In this document: piece after piece, positions 35,443 through 43,372 of the stretch | Position numbering within the stretch: the stretch's first letter is position 1 | How the letters are laid out: each line of letters starts with the position of its first letter | DNA from: RHKX01 sp046330415 | GTDB lineage: Bacteria > Actinomycetota > Thermoleophilia > Solirubrobacterales > 70-9 | Assembly (NCBI GenBank): GCA_046330415.1 | Contig: JAXLSW010000012.1 | Coordinates: forward strand, 115,963-179,962 | DNA length: 64,000 nt | Direction of reading: 5' to 3' | Position numbers and translations under genes: made by a program | The notes under the pieces: model-generated | Database searches by the model: none | Seen by the model: the letters and a program-made list of their open reading frames with translations, nothing else | Told to the model about the DNA's origin: nothing

Positions 35443-35494
35443 CCGCAGCCGACCCCATCACCGGAACTCGTGGAGGGGGTGGGGTCGGCTGCGG
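35443..35494. repeat. Long inverted repeat, candidate oriT or replication origin
   Basis: CCGCAGCCGACCCCA (35443-35457) and TGGGGTCGGCTGCGG (35480-35494) are perfect 15-bp arms, extended by one more pair (G35442:C35495), with a 22-base centre. It lies upstream of the replication-relaxation gene. There is no U-tract, so a simple terminator is less likely. Confidence 0.6.
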
Positions 35495-35639
35495 CGGAGC
35501 GTCGCCAAGCCCATGAACAAGCCGGTCGCCCCCGGAACGCTTCTCCGGGGTGCGTTCCGGGGGTGCCGCGTAACTGCATCGTCCTCAGGTTCGGCGAGAT
35601 GGGAGGGCGATGAATGGTCGAAACCGTGACCTCAGCCCA

Positions 35640-35690
35640 TAGTGATAACGATGGCACAAGTAGTGCTAAGTTGCTCCCGGATTATCACTA
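35640..35690. promoter_or_regulatory. Palindromic operator candidate upstream of the Fic gene
   Basis: TAGTGATAA (35640-35648) and TTATCACTA (35682-35690) are perfect inverted 9-mers 33 bases apart, flanking an A/T-richer stretch with TAGTGC. The second arm ends 21 bases before the Fic start. It may be bound by the C-terminal winged helix of the Fic protein or by another regulator. Confidence 0.5.
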
Positions 35691-35711
35691 CTCGCCGTCC
35701 GATTCATCCTC

Positions 35712-36767
35712 GTGAAGAGCTTCACCGACATGTCGATCTACGACCGCCAGCCGGCCAGGATCGGCGTGCTCCTGCAGCGCATCGACGTCGGGCGAGGTCG
35801 AGAGGAGCTCAACCGCGACCAGGCCCCCCAGCTCCTCCGATCGCTGGCGGAGAGCGCGCGGGTCGAGTCGATCCGAGCGTCTACCGCCATCGAGGGGATC
35901 GACGTTCCCGCCGATCGCGCCGCTCGGCTCGCCAAGCCCGACGAGCCGCGTTTCCGCAACCGCAACGAGCGTGAGTTCGCCGGCTACCGGGATGCGATCG
36001 ACTACATCGTCGGCCTGCCTCAGCGCGAGTCGCCGACCGTCCCCTTCGCTCTGCATCTGCACCGGGAGATCTACCGGCACACAGACGGCCGCGGCGGCTA
36101 CCTCAAGCAAGAGGACAACCAGATCTCGCGCCGCGACGCTGAAGGCCGGCGGGAGATCATCTTCCGACCCGTCTCCCACCGGGAGACCCCCTTCTACCTA
36201 TCGGAGCTGACGAGCCGCTACGAGACCGCCGGACGAGAGCTGGTCGCTCACCCGCTCGTCCTTCTCGCCTCGTTCGTCCTCGACTACCTCGCCATCCACC
36301 CGACCCTCGACGGGAACGGCCGCGTCGCTCGGCTCCTCACCGCCCACGAGCTCCTCCGCCTCGACTACGGCGTCGTCCGCTACGTCAGCATCGAGCAGCG
36401 CATCTTCGAGACCAAGAACTCGTACTACGCGGCCCTCGAACGCTCGCAGCGTGACTGGCACGAGGGGCGGCATTCGATCTGGCCATGGACCGAGTACCTG
36501 CTCGAGGTCATCAGTGAGGCTTACGAGCACTTCGAGGAGCGGGTCGCCGCGGCCGGCACCGCCACGACCAAGCAGGCGCGCGTTCGCGAGCAGATCCTCG
36601 AACGGGGGCCGGCGGAGTTCAGGTTCCGAGATTTGAAGGCGGCGCTGCCGGACGTCAGCGACCCGACGCTGCGCCTTGTCCTCAATGAGCTACGGGATGC
36701 TGGCTCGATCCGCGCCTCTGGAAAGGGACCCGCGTCGAGGTGGATCCGGACCGACGGGGCGCGCTGA
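35712..36767 (+). CDS. Class II Fic-domain protein
   Basis: 351 residues. N-terminal inhibitory helix motif S-x-x-x-E-G (STAIEG, 57-62), Fic core with the catalytic loop HPTLDGNGRVAR (196-207), and a C-terminal winged helix (REQILERGPAEFRFRDLKAALPDVSDPTLRLVLNEL). Fic enzymes usually AMPylate target proteins; the inhibitory Glu keeps them off. The usual Phe at the third loop position (HPF) is Thr here. A GTG start at 35712 gives MKSFTD, the common beginning of this group; an ATG is at 35730. Inferred to act as a toxin or regulator within the element. Confidence 0.85.
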   Translation: MKSFTDMSIYDRQPARIGVLLQRIDVGRGREELNRDQAPQLLRSLAESARVESIRASTAIEGIDVPADRAARLAKPDEPRFRNRNEREFAGYRDAIDYIVGLPQRESPTVPFALHLHREIYRHTDGRGGYLKQEDNQISRRDAEGRREIIFRPVSHRETPFYLSELTSRYETAGRELVAHPLVLLASFVLDYLAIHPTLDGNGRVARLLTAHELLRLDYGVVRYVSIEQRIFETKNSYYAALERSQRDWHEGRHSIWPWTEYLLEVISEAYEHFEERVAAAGTATTKQARVREQILERGPAEFRFRDLKAALPDVSDPTLRLVLNELRDAGSIRASGKGPASRWIRTDGAR

Positions 36768-36895
36768 CGGCGCCCGCCGCGATTGTGTCGTTGCGCTTGG
36801 AGGCCGGCAGCGAGGCGGATCCGGGCAGAGCACCTGCAGATGATGCGTCGGGTGTACCACCGCGCGCCCGGCAGCGAGACGAACGACTACCGGGC

Positions 36896-37219
36896 TTAGT
36901 CGACCCAGCGGGCCTCCGGGAACTCGTCGCGATATCGGCCGGTCATCAGGTAGGCGCTGAGCCTGCGGCCCTCCGCGAGCGGGCGCACCTTTGCCACGGC
37001 TTGATTGAGCGTCTTGGCCTCCGTGACAAAGGTAGCGCGGTAGTCCGGCTCATCGGGAGCGATGTCGGGATCGGTCGCGAAGACGATGTAACCGCGTCGG
37101 GAGGCGCGCTCGGCGTTGACCCTCTCAATCCGCGCCGCCTCTCCCTTCCGCTCTTCGACTGAGGCTGACTTATGGACCTGTTGTCGCCTCTCGATTGGTG
37201 CACTCACGTCCATCTCCAA
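36896..37219 (-). CDS. Hypothetical protein, 107 residues
   Basis: Hydrophilic, starting with a charged helical half (RRQQVHKSASVEERKGEAARIERVN) and ending with GYIVFATDPDIAPDEPDYR and LSAYLMTGRYRDEFPEARWVD. The composition resembles a real protein, but I recognise no family. Lies between the Fic gene (convergent) and the DUF262-HNH gene, 75 bases downstream of the latter on the same strand, so possibly part of that operon. Confidence 0.45.
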   Translation of the reverse strand: MEMDVSAPIERRQQVHKSASVEERKGEAARIERVNAERASRRGYIVFATDPDIAPDEPDYRATFVTEAKTLNQAVAKVRPLAEGRRLSAYLMTGRYRDEFPEARWVD

Positions 37220-37294
37220 TCTTCACGCTCCGACAGCGAACGTAGGCTGAGGCGGGCTGGTCCTTCTTCAGCGACGAGGTGCCCGCGGTGGCGT

Positions 37295-38461
37295 CTACCT
37301 GTTGCCCTTAGCGCGGTTGTGGGTGACGCACAACATCTCGCAATTCTTGAGGTCCGTGTCCCCACCCTTAGACCAGGCGGTCACGTGATCGGCTTCCATC
37401 TCGCCAAGGGAGTAGATCCGCGACTTGTTGACGTTGTCACCGATCGCGCAGAGCGGACAATTGGAGACGCCCTTCTTCCTGGCCTTCTCTGTCTGCAGGT
37501 TGTAGGCGGCGTGCTTCGTTGGTTCGTCGAACAGTCGGACTCCTAAGAGCGTCGTATCCGTTTCACCGCCCAGCAAATACTCGTAGATGCCCTTCTTGCT
37601 CTTGACCGCTGGGTCCCCACGAAGCTTCTCGACAGATGCGTCGAGCGCGACCGCGTCGAAGGATGTCGAGTGGAAACGCTCGTAGAGTTGCCCCCAAGCG
37701 AGCCCTCGCATCTCCTTGTCGGGCGGTCGCGTGAAAACGCTGCCAACCCAGTCGACCACCGAGGTAAAGTAGCCCTTCAGCTCGGCGATGTCGCCGTCCT
37801 TTCGGTGTTGGGCTAGGTAGGCGTCGACGCTCAGGTCCTGGGCGGACGCGACCCACTTCAATGCCTCGGCGAGGATCTCCTGCCGCTGCGGGGTCCCCTT
37901 GATGTAAGAGGACCACTTCTGCATGTTCGCGTTCTGCGAATTACTGAACTCGGCCTTTGCCTTGGTCACGAACGGCCCTGAATAGATCGCGTTCAGAATC
38001 TCTTGAGCATTCAGAGGGATACCAGCGATATTGATCGTCTGGAACCAGTCCTTGATCTCCTTCTCGGAGCCTTCGCAGTGCCACACGAGCAGCTTGCTCT
38101 TCAGGATCTTCTGCTGCGCATCCGTCGGCAACGAGGAGAAGATCTGCTCCTTGCCATCGCTGCGGATCGCGAACTTCCCGGTGACGAACCGTCCGACGCT
38201 GGTGATCCGCTGCTGACCATCTAGGACCTCGAAGCCGTCACCGACGACATTGAAGTAGATGAGGCCGATCGGGTAGCCCTTCAGCAGTGAGTCAATCACC
38301 GCGACGTCCTTCTTGCCGTCGTCGTAGATGTAGTTGCGCTGGTATTCGGGCTGAATCACCAGCCTGCCACCGAGGCCGAACAGCCCCTTCCCCTCGAGTT
38401 CGTTGTAGACGAAGCCCTTAAGAACTTCTTCGACCGTGTAGGTCTCGAGCTCGGTCTTCAC
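37295..38461 (-). CDS. DUF262-HNH nuclease (GmrSD-like restriction subunit)
   Basis: 388 residues. N-terminal ParB/sulfiredoxin-like DUF262 domain with DGQQR (81-85), preceded by PEYQRNYIYDDGKKDVAVIDSLLKGYPIG; C-terminal HNH domain with Cys 335-x2-Cys 338, the DH pair at 358-359 (EADHVTAWSKGG), Cys 374, Cys 378 and His 381. In GmrSD-type enzymes DUF262 couples NTP hydrolysis to cleavage by HNH. Its ATG overlaps the methylase stop by four bases, so the two form a restriction-modification-like pair. Confidence 0.85.
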   Translation of the reverse strand: MKTELETYTVEEVLKGFVYNELEGKGLFGLGGRLVIQPEYQRNYIYDDGKKDVAVIDSLLKGYPIGLIYFNVVGDGFEVLDGQQRITSVGRFVTGKFAIRSDGKEQIFSSLPTDAQQKILKSKLLVWHCEGSEKEIKDWFQTINIAGIPLNAQEILNAIYSGPFVTKAKAEFSNSQNANMQKWSSYIKGTPQRQEILAEALKWVASAQDLSVDAYLAQHRKDGDIAELKGYFTSVVDWVGSVFTRPPDKEMRGLAWGQLYERFHSTSFDAVALDASVEKLRGDPAVKSKKGIYEYLLGGETDTTLLGVRLFDEPTKHAAYNLQTEKARKKGVSNCPLCAIGDNVNKSRIYSLGEMEADHVTAWSKGGDTDLKNCEMLCVTHNRAKGNR

Positions 38462-39654
38462 GGGTCGTCCTTCCGCCGGATCACGATTCTCTTAAACGGA
38501 ACATGCGGTCGCGGGTGGTACAGGAAGAGCTTGCGACGCCCAGTGCTGTTCGATGCCGTTCCGCCCGCGGCGTAGTAGTCGGCGACTCTCTTCTCCCCGA
38601 GTGGCTCAACACCATAGGCCTCGGTCTGCGCCATGTCTTCAGCGTTGAAGAGGATCTCGAACTGATCGGGGTTGTACCTGTCGAGAAACGTGATCGGGAC
38701 CCCCATCACTCCGTCGTAGTCAGACGGGATTGCATTCGTCGACGGCACGTCGATCGCGTCGTACGTCTCATATCGCTGGTACCCGGCGGCTCCGGCAAGG
38801 GCTTTGATGAGCTTCTTGTTGTAGCGGAGATTGTCGTCCATGGTCATCAGCTCAAGACGAGCATGCCGCCGGCCGTGCTCGACGTTCGTGAACCAACGAA
38901 CACCCTTGACGCGGATGTACTTTGCCCCGTCCTCGTCGATGCGACTCCCAGCAGCCGTCAAGGGATAAGACTCGGGAACGCGGAATTCTCGATCGCCACT
39001 GGAAATCGTCGCGCCGTACCAGAGTTTATTCGCCTTTATGGGCAGAAAGATCTCGTTGTACGTGACCGCGTTCATATTGCCGATGATCGAGAACTGCACC
39101 TTTCCGTCGACGATCCAACCGACGAACGCTCGAAACAACGAGAACGGCGGATTGGTGATCACAAAGTCGGCTTCGTCGCGCAGCGCCGTCACCTCGTCGC
39201 TGCGGAAGTCGCCGTCGCCATCGAGGTACTCCCACTTGAGATCCTCGATGTCGACCACGCCGTCGCCGCTGATGTCCTTCGCTTCCAAGGTGAACTTCTT
39301 GCCGTTGGCCTGAGTCTTGACGACGTCGAACGTCGGACTCTCGGACTCGAATAGCGTCGGCTGATAGTCAAGCTCAGCCGGGTTGCTGTCAGGCGCATAC
39401 GACGTCGAGATGAGCTTCTTGAGACCGAAGTCCATGAAGTGCAGCGCAAAGAACTTCGTAAAGTTGCTCCACTCCGGGTCGTCGCAAGGAAGGAGGATGA
39501 CCTTGCCACGAAAGACGTTTGGGTCGTACTCCAGATAGGCGTTCATCTCGCGCTCTATGTCAGCCCACTGGGTGTAGAACTCGTCGTTCTTGGCAGCCTT
39601 CGCTGCAACCAAGTCGCTGTTCTGCGAAACGTCGGTCGGCGTCGCCATGGGCAA
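38458..39654 (-). CDS. Adenine-specific DNA methyltransferase, EcoRI family
   Basis: 398 residues. The pattern KNDEFYTQWADIEREM, LPCDDPEWSNFTKFFALHF, then LDGDGDFRSDEV and the catalytic NPPF (168-171) followed by FSIIGNMNAVTYNEIF is that of EcoRI-type N6-adenine methylases. It should protect DNA from the partner nuclease encoded by the overlapping gene downstream. The target site cannot be read from sequence. Confidence 0.88.
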   Translation of the reverse strand: MPMATPTDVSQNSDLVAAKAAKNDEFYTQWADIEREMNAYLEYDPNVFRGKVILLPCDDPEWSNFTKFFALHFMDFGLKKLISTSYAPDSNPAELDYQPTLFESESPTFDVVKTQANGKKFTLEAKDISGDGVVDIEDLKWEYLDGDGDFRSDEVTALRDEADFVITNPPFSLFRAFVGWIVDGKVQFSIIGNMNAVTYNEIFLPIKANKLWYGATISSGDREFRVPESYPLTAAGSRIDEDGAKYIRVKGVRWFTNVEHGRRHARLELMTMDDNLRYNKKLIKALAGAAGYQRYETYDAIDVPSTNAIPSDYDGVMGVPITFLDRYNPDQFEILFNAEDMAQTEAYGVEPLGEKRVADYYAAGGTASNSTGRRKLFLYHPRPHVPFKRIVIRRKDDP

Positions 39655-39813
39655 CGACCTTAGAGAAGCGTCCCGACACGAGATCTGACTTTCGGCGGGC
39701 TCAGCCTCGGATTGCCTCCAGCCTGGAGTGCCCTGGGTCTCGTGGACGCTTTTGTCTAACGCTGCTTCGACAGAGTCGCGTTTCTAGAGTCCTCCGGCAG
39801 AATGGAGGACCAA

Positions 39814-40022
39814 ATGCCCGCCAAGTACGGGTCCGAGACGCGCATGCAGGTGATCGAGCTAGCTCGATCAGGCACCCGTGTCGCCCAGCTCCTCCGACCT
39901 CCGGGATGAGCGAGGCGACGATCGCAAGCTGGCTCAAGCAGGGGCGGATTGACCGCGGCGAGGTCGACGGCTTCTCGACCGATCAGGCGCTCGAGCTGGC
40001 CGCCGCCGAGCGCCCGAAGAGC
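39814..40022 (+). pseudogene. IS3-family transposase OrfA remnant
   Basis: MPAKYGSETRMQVIELARSG followed by TRVAQLL is an OrfA helix-turn-helix start; it runs out of frame at about 39890-39906, and the neighbouring frame continues GMSEATIASWLKQGRIDRGE and FSTDQALELAAAE. No OrfB or right end is found. Just upstream the ribosome binding site GGAGGAC is paired with GTCCTCC (39789-39810), a hairpin of the sort some IS elements use to block read-through translation. Confidence 0.7.
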
Positions 40023-40219
40023 TGTGACATCGGGCTGGCGATCAAACAGGCGCCGGAGTTGCATCTCGGTTTGCGCAACCGATCGCTGAGATCCGTTCAC
40101 GTTCCAGATCACGAGTCTCATCGCGATTCAGTCGCTACGAGAGCCGATGACCCTGACGAATCAACGCGTGCAACTTCAGTTTGCAGGACGACGGAAAGAT
40201 CGTCTTCAGGCTGTTTCTC

Positions 40220-40239
40220 GGGACCAAATAGGGACCAAG
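40220..40239. promoter_or_regulatory. Candidate integrase arm site, right end
   Basis: GGGACCAAATAGGGACCAAG: same direct doublet as at 29220-29240, one base shorter in its spacer, about 55 bases inside attR. In the circular form the two would flank the attP core. Confidence 0.55.
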
Positions 40240-40293
40240 TTGTGCGCGCAACCATTCACTGGGCTTATTTCTCGCTCAGACAGGCGCGTTCTT

Positions 40294-40337
40294 GATGGGC
40301 CGGGCAGGGATCGAACCTGCGACCTACGGATTATGAG
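40294..40337 (-). repeat. attR: element-borne 3' half of the tRNA gene
   Basis: Direct repeat of 29091-29134, ending in the anticodon loop (TTATGAG). It completes the tRNA at 40296-40369, so integration leaves the tRNA gene intact. Confidence 0.85.
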
Positions 40338-40369
40338 TCCGCTGCTCTGACCAACTGAGCTACCGGCCC
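40296..40369 (-). tRNA. tRNA with CAU anticodon (probably elongator Met)
   Basis: 74 nt. Acceptor stem GGGCCGG/CCGGCCC, discriminator A; D arm GCTCAGTTGGTCAGAGC; anticodon stem GCGGA/TCCGT with loop CTCATAA; T arm GCAGG-TTCGATC-CCTGC. No encoded CCA. CAU may be Met or, if lysidine-modified, Ile; Met is more likely by similarity to actinobacterial elongator tRNAs. The 3' half is supplied by the integrated element. Confidence 0.9.
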
Positions 40370-40554
40370 TGGAGTGATCGTCGGCGAGGGTATCCGGCGG
40401 GGAGGGCGGCCACTACCTCGCGCTCGCGGATAGTCACCCCCGGTGGCACCATCGAATGGTCTAATCCGGCGAACCCTTCGCCGCCTCGTGCCACTCGGTG
40501 CAGGGAGCCGGCCTCGCCACCGGCGGCGGCGACCGGCGCGACCCCTTCCCGGCT

Positions 40555-42771
40555 TCAGCCCTTCGGCTTGATCGCCTTCGACCGCGGCGGCTTGCCGAGC
40601 GGCTCGCCGCCGTAGATCACGTTCCCCTTGTTGTCCTGGTAGGTCTGCCAGGGCACCGTGCCCTGCTGGTCGACGCCGGGCTTGGAGTAGTCGCAGACGC
40701 CCTGTGGGAAGAGGCCCTGCAGCGTCGCCCACTGGCCCGACGTGAAGCTGACGCTATAGTCGCTCTGCCGCAGCGGCTTGAGCTGGCACTTGTTGGCGTC
40801 GGTGGTCAGGCTCTCGCCGGCGACCGTGCGCGGTGTCCCGTAGACGGGGACGACCCCGTCGGGGCAGAGCGAGTCGCTCACCTTGTTGCCGGCGCCGTCG
40901 TAGCAGCGATCGGAGAGGTCACTGGGCTTGTCGGCGATCAGCTTCTCGGCCGTGGAGTCGTCGCTCGTGTCGGCGGCGACCGCGGTGAGCCAGCGGTCCA
41001 TCGCCTCGAGGCTCTCCTGCGCGCACTTCAGGTCGGCGCCAATCGTGTAGGGGCCCTCCCAGATGAGCTGGTTGGCGTGCGTGCCGTGCTCGCGGTCGAG
41101 CCGGTCGCGCACCGCGAAGGCGCGGTAGGAGTCGTGCGCGTAGCCGGGATCGGGACCGCGGCAGTCGATGATCGCCGTGCGGTCGTAGTTGTTCGCCTCG
41201 TTGATCAGGCCCGAGCGATAGGCGTTGGCGAGCGCGGGCTCGTCGGCGGCACGGCGCTCCGGAGTCAGCTGCGCGTCGTTGTCCACGCCGCCGACCTTCG
41301 CGTTCAGATCGACGAACTGCGCCGGGGTGATCGTGCCGCTCTGCAGGGCGCTGAGCCCATACTGGACGCCGACGTTGTCGATCGGGACGCCGGCGAAGCC
41401 GCGGCCGATCTGCTGCTCGGGAGCGCTCCAGCTGGATTGCGGGCGCGGGCCGAGCTGGTTGATCGCGATGTCGGCGATCGAGCAGCGGGCGCCACCGGGG
41501 TTGGTGAGCGCGTTGTAGCGCTCGGCGGGGGTCGGGCCGTCACATGCGTGCGTCGGGTCGATCGCGAAGTAGAAGCCGGTATCGGAGGTGATCGAGTTGA
41601 GCTGCGAGGGGCTTCCCAGCACCGCCGCCGATTGGGCCGGCGTCCAGGTCACGCCCGCGTCCCACTTCGCCGGATCCTCCAGGTAGGGCCGCATGATGTG
41701 GTAGTCGAAGACCTGCGTCGCCGAGGTCCAGGCATCGGGGAACGAGCAGCTCAGCAGCACGCCCTGGTAGATGCCGGGGTAGGCGTTGGCGACCCACTGC
41801 TGGGTGAGCGAGCCCCCGGAGCAGCCGACACCGACCGTGAAGTCGAGCGGGCCGTAGCGCTCGACGACGCGCTCCTTGGCCATCATCAGCGACTCGGCTT
41901 GGACGACCGGGTTGCAGCTGTGGCTGTTGTGGTCGAGGGAGGTCGACATCACGACCCAGCCCTTGCCGAGCGCCCACTGGCCCGTGTCGGGAGAGGCGTC
42001 CGCCGCCTGGTAGCTGAGGACGTCGGGAGCCTCGTCAGCGCCGAGATTGAGGTCGCAGCCGAAGCCGTGGGTGATCAGCATCTTGCCGGCGTACTGCGGC
42101 TGCGGCTTGCGCCACGTCCACTTCTCGGTCGGGTCGAAGAGGGTCGCGATCTTGTACTGGTCGCGGTCCTGGTAGCCGACCTCGATGCGGACGATGAACG
42201 GGACGCTCTCCCCGTTCTCGGTGGTCGTCGTGGCGACGTCGCTGGGCGGGTTGGCGGTGTCGTAAGGCTGCAGCTTGGCCTTCGCCGGGTCGGTGGACTT
42301 GTAGAAGAAGCCGTACTTGACGTTCTCGTTGCACTGCGCGTCGACGGCGGTCGCCTGGCACTTCCACGGCTGGACCTGCGGGCCGGAGAAGATCGGCCCG
42401 CCGTTCGGGTGATTGCGCAGCTTCAGCTTGGCGCCGCGGCCGTCCCTCATCATCACGGTGAGGACGTTGCCGCCGTCCTGCATACCCTTCAGCAGGCCCT
42501 CGAGATCCCGCTTGCCGGTCTTGCGGAACTGACCGCCGACCGGCTCGCCGTTGAGCTCGATGTCGAGGCTCGCCTTCGAGGCACGCTTGGGCAGGGAGAT
42601 TGCCACGAGGGCGTCCCCCTGCGAGAGCAGGTCGCCACGGTTGGAGAGCACCTCGATCTTGGGCGACTCCCCGCTCGCCTGGGCGGCGGGAGCGGCGAGG
42701 GCGGCGAGGCCCAGGCAGGCGAACGACACGACCACGAGTGCCCGCAGCGACGGGCGAAGCTTCCTCTCCAT
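40555..42771 (-). CDS. DUF6351 secreted protein (alpha/beta-hydrolase-like)
   Basis: 738 residues from ATG 42771. Signal peptide (LRALVVVSFACLGLAALAAPAAQAS) and a large extracellular body with many Cys. GVGCSGGSLTQQW resembles the nucleophile elbow of serine hydrolases, with ITHGFGCDLN and HACDGPTPAERYN as other family-typical stretches. DUF6351 proteins are common in Actinobacteria and related to tannase-like hydrolases only distantly; substrate unknown. The C-terminus is Lys/Pro-rich (PPRSKAIKPKG). Confidence 0.8.
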   Translation of the reverse strand: MERKLRPSLRALVVVSFACLGLAALAAPAAQASGESPKIEVLSNRGDLLSQGDALVAISLPKRASKASLDIELNGEPVGGQFRKTGKRDLEGLLKGMQDGGNVLTVMMRDGRGAKLKLRNHPNGGPIFSGPQVQPWKCQATAVDAQCNENVKYGFFYKSTDPAKAKLQPYDTANPPSDVATTTTENGESVPFIVRIEVGYQDRDQYKIATLFDPTEKWTWRKPQPQYAGKMLITHGFGCDLNLGADEAPDVLSYQAADASPDTGQWALGKGWVVMSTSLDHNSHSCNPVVQAESLMMAKERVVERYGPLDFTVGVGCSGGSLTQQWVANAYPGIYQGVLLSCSFPDAWTSATQVFDYHIMRPYLEDPAKWDAGVTWTPAQSAAVLGSPSQLNSITSDTGFYFAIDPTHACDGPTPAERYNALTNPGGARCSIADIAINQLGPRPQSSWSAPEQQIGRGFAGVPIDNVGVQYGLSALQSGTITPAQFVDLNAKVGGVDNDAQLTPERRAADEPALANAYRSGLINEANNYDRTAIIDCRGPDPGYAHDSYRAFAVRDRLDREHGTHANQLIWEGPYTIGADLKCAQESLEAMDRWLTAVAADTSDDSTAEKLIADKPSDLSDRCYDGAGNKVSDSLCPDGVVPVYGTPRTVAGESLTTDANKCQLKPLRQSDYSVSFTSGQWATLQGLFPQGVCDYSKPGVDQQGTVPWQTYQDNKGNVIYGGEPLGKPPRSKAIKPKG

Positions 42772-42867
42772 GGCGCGCGATCCTAGCTCAGAGCTGGGAC
42801 ACGTGTGCCGGTTATACGGCTCGCACGTCACCCCGCCCGCGCGCCGGCCCCGCAACCCCCCAAGTCG

Positions 42868-43323
42868 TCAGGCGACCTGGATGCAGCCGGTGATGATGTC
42901 GTGCTCCTGCTTCGGGATCGCCCCGCCGAGGATCACGTAGTTGCCGACGACCTCCTGGTCGAGTCCGGAGGAGTTTTCGGCGCTCTCGGCCTCGTCGGCG
43001 GTCGCGTAGACGTGGACGAGGATCGTGGCGTTCTCGGTGGTCAGGTCGACGGCGACCGCTCCGGGCTGCGTGGTGTCGGTGACGGAGCCGTCGAGCCCGG
43101 CCTGCGTCGTGCAGTCGGCGAGAGACTGGGCGGCGGCCTCGGGATCGATCGCGTCACCCCCGTCCGTGGCGGCCGTATCGGTGACGGCGGTGGCGGTCTC
43201 CCCCGTCGAGTCCGAGTCGCCTCCGCAGGCGGCGAGCGTCGCCGCGCAGCCGACCATGGCCAGCAGCGCGAGAGCGATGACGAAGGGGCGGGGACGAGTG
43301 GGGTCGCTTCGGTCGCTGATCAC
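42868..43323 (-). CDS. Putative lipoprotein
   Basis: 151 residues from GTG 43323. A short charged N-terminus, a hydrophobic stretch (FVIALALLAMVGCAATLAAC) and a lipobox with Cys near 34, then a Ser/Thr/Asp linker and a small alpha-beta domain (AVDLTTENATILVHVYATADEAESAE, GNYVILGG). A single Cys pair may form a disulfide. No family recognised. Divergent from the GNAT gene. Confidence 0.65.
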   Translation of the reverse strand: MISDRSDPTRPRPFVIALALLAMVGCAATLAACGGDSDSTGETATAVTDTAATDGGDAIDPEAAAQSLADCTTQAGLDGSVTDTTQPGAVAVDLTTENATILVHVYATADEAESAENSSGLDQEVVGNYVILGGAIPKQEHDIITGCIQVA

Positions 43324-43372
43324 GCTCGCGATCCTACCCCTCGCCTCCCCGATTCCCTGATTGACTGGACCG

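Larger units (their letters stand above)
35377..35711. other. 335-bp intergenic region of the element
   Basis: Lies between the divergent replication-relaxation and Fic genes. No gene. Contains a long GC-rich hairpin (35443-35494) and a TAGTGATAA/TTATCACTA dyad (35640-35690). It is the only sizeable noncoding stretch of the transfer region and so the best place for an origin. Confidence 0.7.
39655..40293. other. Right-end region of the element without intact genes
   Basis: About 640 bases. It holds an IS3 OrfA remnant (39814-40022), a copy of the GGGACCAA doublet (40220-40239), and otherwise nothing with support. Confidence 0.6.
29091..40337. mobile_element. Integrative element of about 11.2 kb in a tRNA(CAU) gene
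   Basis: Bounded by a 44-bp direct repeat (29091-29134 and 40294-40337, 42 of 44 identical) that covers the 3' half of the tRNA gene at 40296-40369. The right copy completes a functional tRNA; the left is the displaced 3' half. Inside are a tyrosine integrase, an HTH excisionase, a coupling ATPase (disrupted), a membrane protein and a replication-relaxation protein, an order known from actinobacterial integrative mobilizable elements. Cargo: TIR/membrane/micro-protein operon, HIT gene, second membrane protein, Fic, EcoRI-type methylase and DUF262-HNH. Parts of the cargo (about 29.4-31.4 and 37.2-39.7 kb) are visibly less GC-rich than the chromosome. Confidence 0.88.

Noticed and set aside
35443..35494. 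Rho-independent terminator
   Set aside because: Strong stem but no U-tract on either side; kept as an origin candidate instead.
40296..40369. tRNA-Ile2 (lysidine CAU) instead of tRNA-Met
   Set aside because: Cannot be excluded from the gene alone; Met favoured by general likeness, so labelled as CAU, probably Met.
40498..42786. A 762-codon plus-strand frame opposite the DUF6351 gene
   Set aside because: Complementary-strand shadow of a gene with signal peptide and family motifs.
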